Shown in pieces: positions 61,800 through 64,000 of a stretch of 64,000 bases of DNA (position 1 is the stretch's first letter; each line of letters starts with the position of its first letter). The DNA is taken from positions 21,937-85,936 of the forward strand of contig NZ_JADWPD010000045.1 of NCBI RefSeq assembly GCF_017308975.1. The letters run 5' to 3'. The notes below the pieces were generated by a model, which searched no databases, was not told the DNA's origin, and was given only the letters and a program-made list of their open reading frames with translations. Source of the stretch: Amycolatopsis sp. MtRt-6. Lineage in GTDB: Bacteria; Actinomycetota; Actinomycetes; Mycobacteriales; Pseudonocardiaceae. The translations under genes and the position numbers were made by a program.

Positions 61800-62969
61800 T
61801 CAGGCCGAGCGCGTCGTCGCATCCTCGGACTGCTCCGCCGACGGCGCCGGACGCCTCCAGGGTGGCGTTGCACCCGGTGGGGGTGAGCCCACCCAGTCGC
61901 CGGTCACCTTGTCTCTGGGAGCCGTTCCCAGCAACGCCCGGAAGCCTGCTTCGTCCGCGCATTCCCGGACGAGCTTGTCGATGTAAGCCCGGGTATAGCC
62001 GTAATCGTTGTGTCGCTCGTCATACAAGCAGTACTTTTCGTCCGTCTTTTCGGGATGTACGTCACCTACCAACGGACGGACACCGAGTTTCTTCCAGGCA
62101 ATGGTGAAAAGTGCTGTGTTGAAACCGAACGGGATACGGTCCTGGATCATCCGCGCCGCCTGCGTCGGTTTCAGCAGCCCATGGCCGACGACAGGTCGTT
62201 TGCGCTCGCGGACCACGACGTATCCCTTTCTGCCGATCGCCTCGACGTCCTCACGTTGCTCTTCCGTCAAGTCGTCGTAGCGGGTGAACTGGATGGCGAG
62301 CGCGTCCGGGTCCTTGGGCGCGAGCTCTTGGAGGACGCGCAGCCGGAAGTCGTACCGCGGGTCGCGGGCGATCGAATCGTCGAGGCCGGCGTCATACTCG
62401 GCGATGAAGGTGCGCAATGGCGCCGGAAGCTGCGAGCGCAGCCGCCGCAGGGTGCGCTCGCCCTCGTCGGTAAAGCTTCCGACGAAGACCGGGAACCGCA
62501 GCCGGGTGGCCAACGACGAGCCGGGTCCGAACTGACCGGTGAGTTCCTCTTCGTAGTTGAGCAGCAGGGCCTGGCTCTGGCCTCCTACCGCGGCGGTGAG
62601 AGCTTGCTGCTCGCGGGCGTACCGGTGTTCGATCTTGTTGCGCAAGGCAATGAAGAACTCGAGGTTCACCCGAACCGGTTGCGTATCGCCGGGCCAACGG
62701 TGCCGCACGGAGGTGGCCAGGTCCCAGCGCTTCGGCTCACCGTCGATGCGTTCGAGACGCCGAGCACGTCCCTGGGTACGCCAGAACCGGAAGTCGACGC
62801 CGTCCCGGGTGAGCTCAGCGTGCAGAAGGTAGAGCCAGGCGAGGTGCATATGAACGACGAAGCTCTCGAACGAGCGAATTTCCGACGGGTCGTTGTACAG
62901 ACGCACGGCCAGTTGCGCCTCGTCGCGCGAGGCATCGACCATGTGCATGAATCGTGGTCGCGGCGGCAT
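61800..62969 (-). CDS. DUF3644-family protein
   Basis: 389 residues. SFVVHMHLAWLYLLHAELTRDG (about residue 35) and NLEFFIALRNKIEHRYA (about 102) match the DUF3644 family, a helical domain with a HEPN-like RNKIEHR motif (R-N-x-x-x-H); such proteins are often found in mobile or defence-associated regions. A central ~130 residues and a KYCLYDERHNDYGYTRAYIDKLV region (about 310; possibly DNA-binding) follow. The start could be ATG 62969 or ATG 62948; no strong RBS. No DevR site upstream, so it may be a passenger between devS and devR. Confidence 0.75.
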   Translation of the reverse strand: MPPRPRFMHMVDASRDEAQLAVRLYNDPSEIRSFESFVVHMHLAWLYLLHAELTRDGVDFRFWRTQGRARRLERIDGEPKRWDLATSVRHRWPGDTQPVRVNLEFFIALRNKIEHRYAREQQALTAAVGGQSQALLLNYEEELTGQFGPGSSLATRLRFPVFVGSFTDEGERTLRRLRSQLPAPLRTFIAEYDAGLDDSIARDPRYDFRLRVLQELAPKDPDALAIQFTRYDDLTEEQREDVEAIGRKGYVVVRERKRPVVGHGLLKPTQAARMIQDRIPFGFNTALFTIAWKKLGVRPLVGDVHPEKTDEKYCLYDERHNDYGYTRAYIDKLVRECADEAGFRALLGTAPRDKVTGDWVGSPPPGATPPWRRPAPSAEQSEDATTRSA

Positions 62970-63019
62970 ACGATCAAGGTCGGGATCTCATGACCGCCTG
63001 TTACCGATGTGTCAGGGAT

Positions 63020-63658
63020 TCACTCGCCCTGGTTGCGGAGTTCGGTGGCGAGGACGGCGGCTTGGGTGCGGCGTTCCATGCCGAGCTTGGTCAGCAGCCG
63101 CGAGACGTAGTTCTTCACCGTTTTCTCGGCCAGGAACATCCGCTCCGAGATCTGCCGGTTGGTCAAGCCCTCACCAATCAGCTCCAGCAGCTTGCGCTCC
63201 TGATCGGACAGATCAGCCAGCGGGCCTTTCTTGGCCTGGCTGTCGCGCAGCTTGCCCATCAGCGCCGCCGCCGCGTGCGCGTCCAGCAGCGACTTCCCGG
63301 CGCCGACCTCGTGCACCGCCGAGACCAGGTCCATGCCTTTGATGTCCTTGATCACGAACCCGCTCGCCCCGGCCATCACCGCGTCGAGCATCGCCTGCTC
63401 GTCGGTGAACGAGGTCAGCATCAGGCACTTCAGCTCCGGCAGCTTGGACCGCAGCTCCCGCGCCAGCTCGATCCCATTGCCATCGGGCAGCCGGACGTCG
63501 AGCACTGCCACGTCCGGGTTGAGCGCCGGGATGCGGGCCAGGGCCTGCGACACGCTGCCGGCCTGGCCGATCACGGTGAGGTTTTCGTCCTCGTCGAGCA
63601 GGTCGGCGACCCCTCGGCGGACGACCTCATGATCATCGACGAGAAACACCCGAAGCAT
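63020..63658 (-). CDS. devR: DevR/DosR-like NarL-family response regulator
   Basis: 212 residues (DosR has 217). Receiver domain with LRVFLVDDHEVVRRGV (acidic pair), phospho-acceptor AVLDVRLPDGNG (Asp about 54), LTSFTDE (Thr/Ser switch) and FVIKDIKG (Lys about 104), then a LuxR-type HTH: LSDQERKLLELIGEGLTNRQISERMFLAEKTVKNYVSRLL (read as pattern, about 147-186), with the DNA-contact helix TVKNYVSRLLTKL as in DosR. ATG at 63658 follows AGGAGGTCGG. Expected to be phosphorylated by devS and to bind the palindromes found across this window. A DevR-type site 80-100 bp upstream suggests positive autoregulation, shared with cydA. Confidence 0.95.
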   Translation of the reverse strand: MLRVFLVDDHEVVRRGVADLLDEDENLTVIGQAGSVSQALARIPALNPDVAVLDVRLPDGNGIELARELRSKLPELKCLMLTSFTDEQAMLDAVMAGASGFVIKDIKGMDLVSAVHEVGAGKSLLDAHAAAALMGKLRDSQAKKGPLADLSDQERKLLELIGEGLTNRQISERMFLAEKTVKNYVSRLLTKLGMERRTQAAVLATELRNQGE

Positions 63659-63737
63659 CCGACCTCCTGAGAACGGTTCAACAGGGATCAGCGTACGACC
63701 GCAAGGCCCTTCACGGCAGGGACCCGGGACCATCGGG

Positions 63738-63758
63738 GAAGTGACCAAGGACCCTCTC
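63738..63758. promoter_or_regulatory. Bidirectional DevR-type site between devR and cydA
   Basis: GAAGTGACCAAGGACCCTCTC, 80-100 bp from the devR start and 66-86 bp from cydA. A second weaker candidate (CGGGACCATCGGGG) overlaps its left side. Confidence 0.58.
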
Positions 63759-63823
63759 GCTCCAGGGCCCGCGCACCGGATGCTGCCGAGGTCAACGTCC
63801 GTCCGCGCGATCAGGAGATCCGG

Positions 63824-64000
63824 ATGAGCAACCTCGACCTGGCGCGATGGCAGTTCGGGATCACCACCGTCTACCACTTCATCTTCGTCCCGCTGACCAT
63901 CGGGCTGTCGTTCCTGGTCGCCGGGATGCAGACGGCCTGGGTGCGCACCGGGAACGACAAGTACCGCCGGATGACGAAGTTCTGGGGAAAGCTGTTCCTC
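63824..64000 (+). CDS. cydA: Cytochrome bd ubiquinol oxidase subunit I (5' end only)
   Basis: First 59 codons, cut by the window edge. MSNLDLARWQFGITTVYHFIFVPLTIGLSFLVAG is unmistakable CydA; His18 corresponds to haem b595 ligand His19 of Escherichia coli CydA. Two helices begin here. ATG at 63824 follows AGGAG eight bases upstream. Cytochrome bd is the high-affinity terminal oxidase used at low oxygen; a DevR-type site 66-86 bp upstream, shared with devR, fits induction by hypoxia. cydB and cydDC would be expected just beyond the window. Confidence 0.95.
   Translation, partial: MSNLDLARWQFGITTVYHFIFVPLTIGLSFLVAGMQTAWVRTGNDKYRRMTKFWGKLFL

Overview
The window is high-GC actinomycete DNA, most likely from an Amycolatopsis- or Pseudonocardia-type organism. 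The signs are GC-rich codon use, many GTG starts, 4-bp ATGA/GTGA gene overlaps, F420-type and WS/DGAT enzymes, and a LATTG (sortase E type) surface protein. It reads as one large hypoxia/dormancy island equivalent to the DosR/DevR regulon of mycobacteria. Its own sensor kinase (devS-like, 58907-60655, minus) and response regulator (devR-like, 63020-63658, minus) lie at the right end. The left end is an incomplete zinc alcohol dehydrogenase and the right end is the first 59 codons of cydA (cytochrome bd oxidase).

Layout. 1-4174: alcohol dehydrogenase, an Rv1733c-like membrane protein, a trehalose synthase-type glycosyltransferase with a C-terminal YHS-like metal domain, and a GalT-like nucleotidyltransferase. 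4180-13466: a group 3b (NADP-coupled) [NiFe] hydrogenase operon with its maturation protease on the minus strand, divergent from hypF-hypC-hypD-hypE; hypA and hypB are not in the window. 13489-20556: an unknown gene, a DUF6292/nitroreductase/WS-DGAT/membrane/SRPBCC-FDOR operon, and an ABC-2 exporter. 20722-28561: an Rv2004c-like kinase, nitroreductase, a SHOCT protein that looks frameshifted, two WS/DGATs, an SQR-like flavoprotein and a DUF998 protein. 28599-33786: slipin with an orphan sugar-type ABC ATPase, GAPDH, a 5'-truncated glbN remnant, a second SQR-like flavoprotein and a CBS-BON protein. 33941-43096: universal stress proteins, DoxX, a second Zn-ADH, a LATTG surface protein, CBS proteins including an Hrp1-like one, a second Rv1733c-like protein, nitroreductase and a DinB protein. 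43098-48579: nitroreductase, ABC exporter and a catalytically dead MBL/beta-CASP protein in one operon, divergent from a universal stress protein. 48984-50411: a low-GC YaaC-like gene that looks inserted. 50654-58636: one operon of hsp20, GNAT-acetyl-CoA synthetase, acetate kinase, an unknown protein, a degenerate nitroreductase and a CtpF-like P-type ATPase. 58907-64000: devS, a nitroreductase, a DUF3644 gene, devR and cydA.

How it fits together. Almost every divergent gene pair shares a palindromic DevR-type site (GGGACTTTNGTCCC-like, often degenerate, sometimes tandem), usually about 55-105 bp from the start codons. The likely program on oxygen loss is H2/NADP redox balancing (hydrogenase), ATP from acetyl-CoA (ADP-forming synthetase, acetate kinase), glycolysis (GAPDH), high-affinity respiration (cydA), storage and compatible solutes (WS/DGAT, trehalose), quinone- and flavin-linked redox enzymes, and protein/stress protection (Hsp20, USP, CBS). 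The regulatory assignments are inferred from sequence patterns and from the known mycobacterial regulon, not measured.
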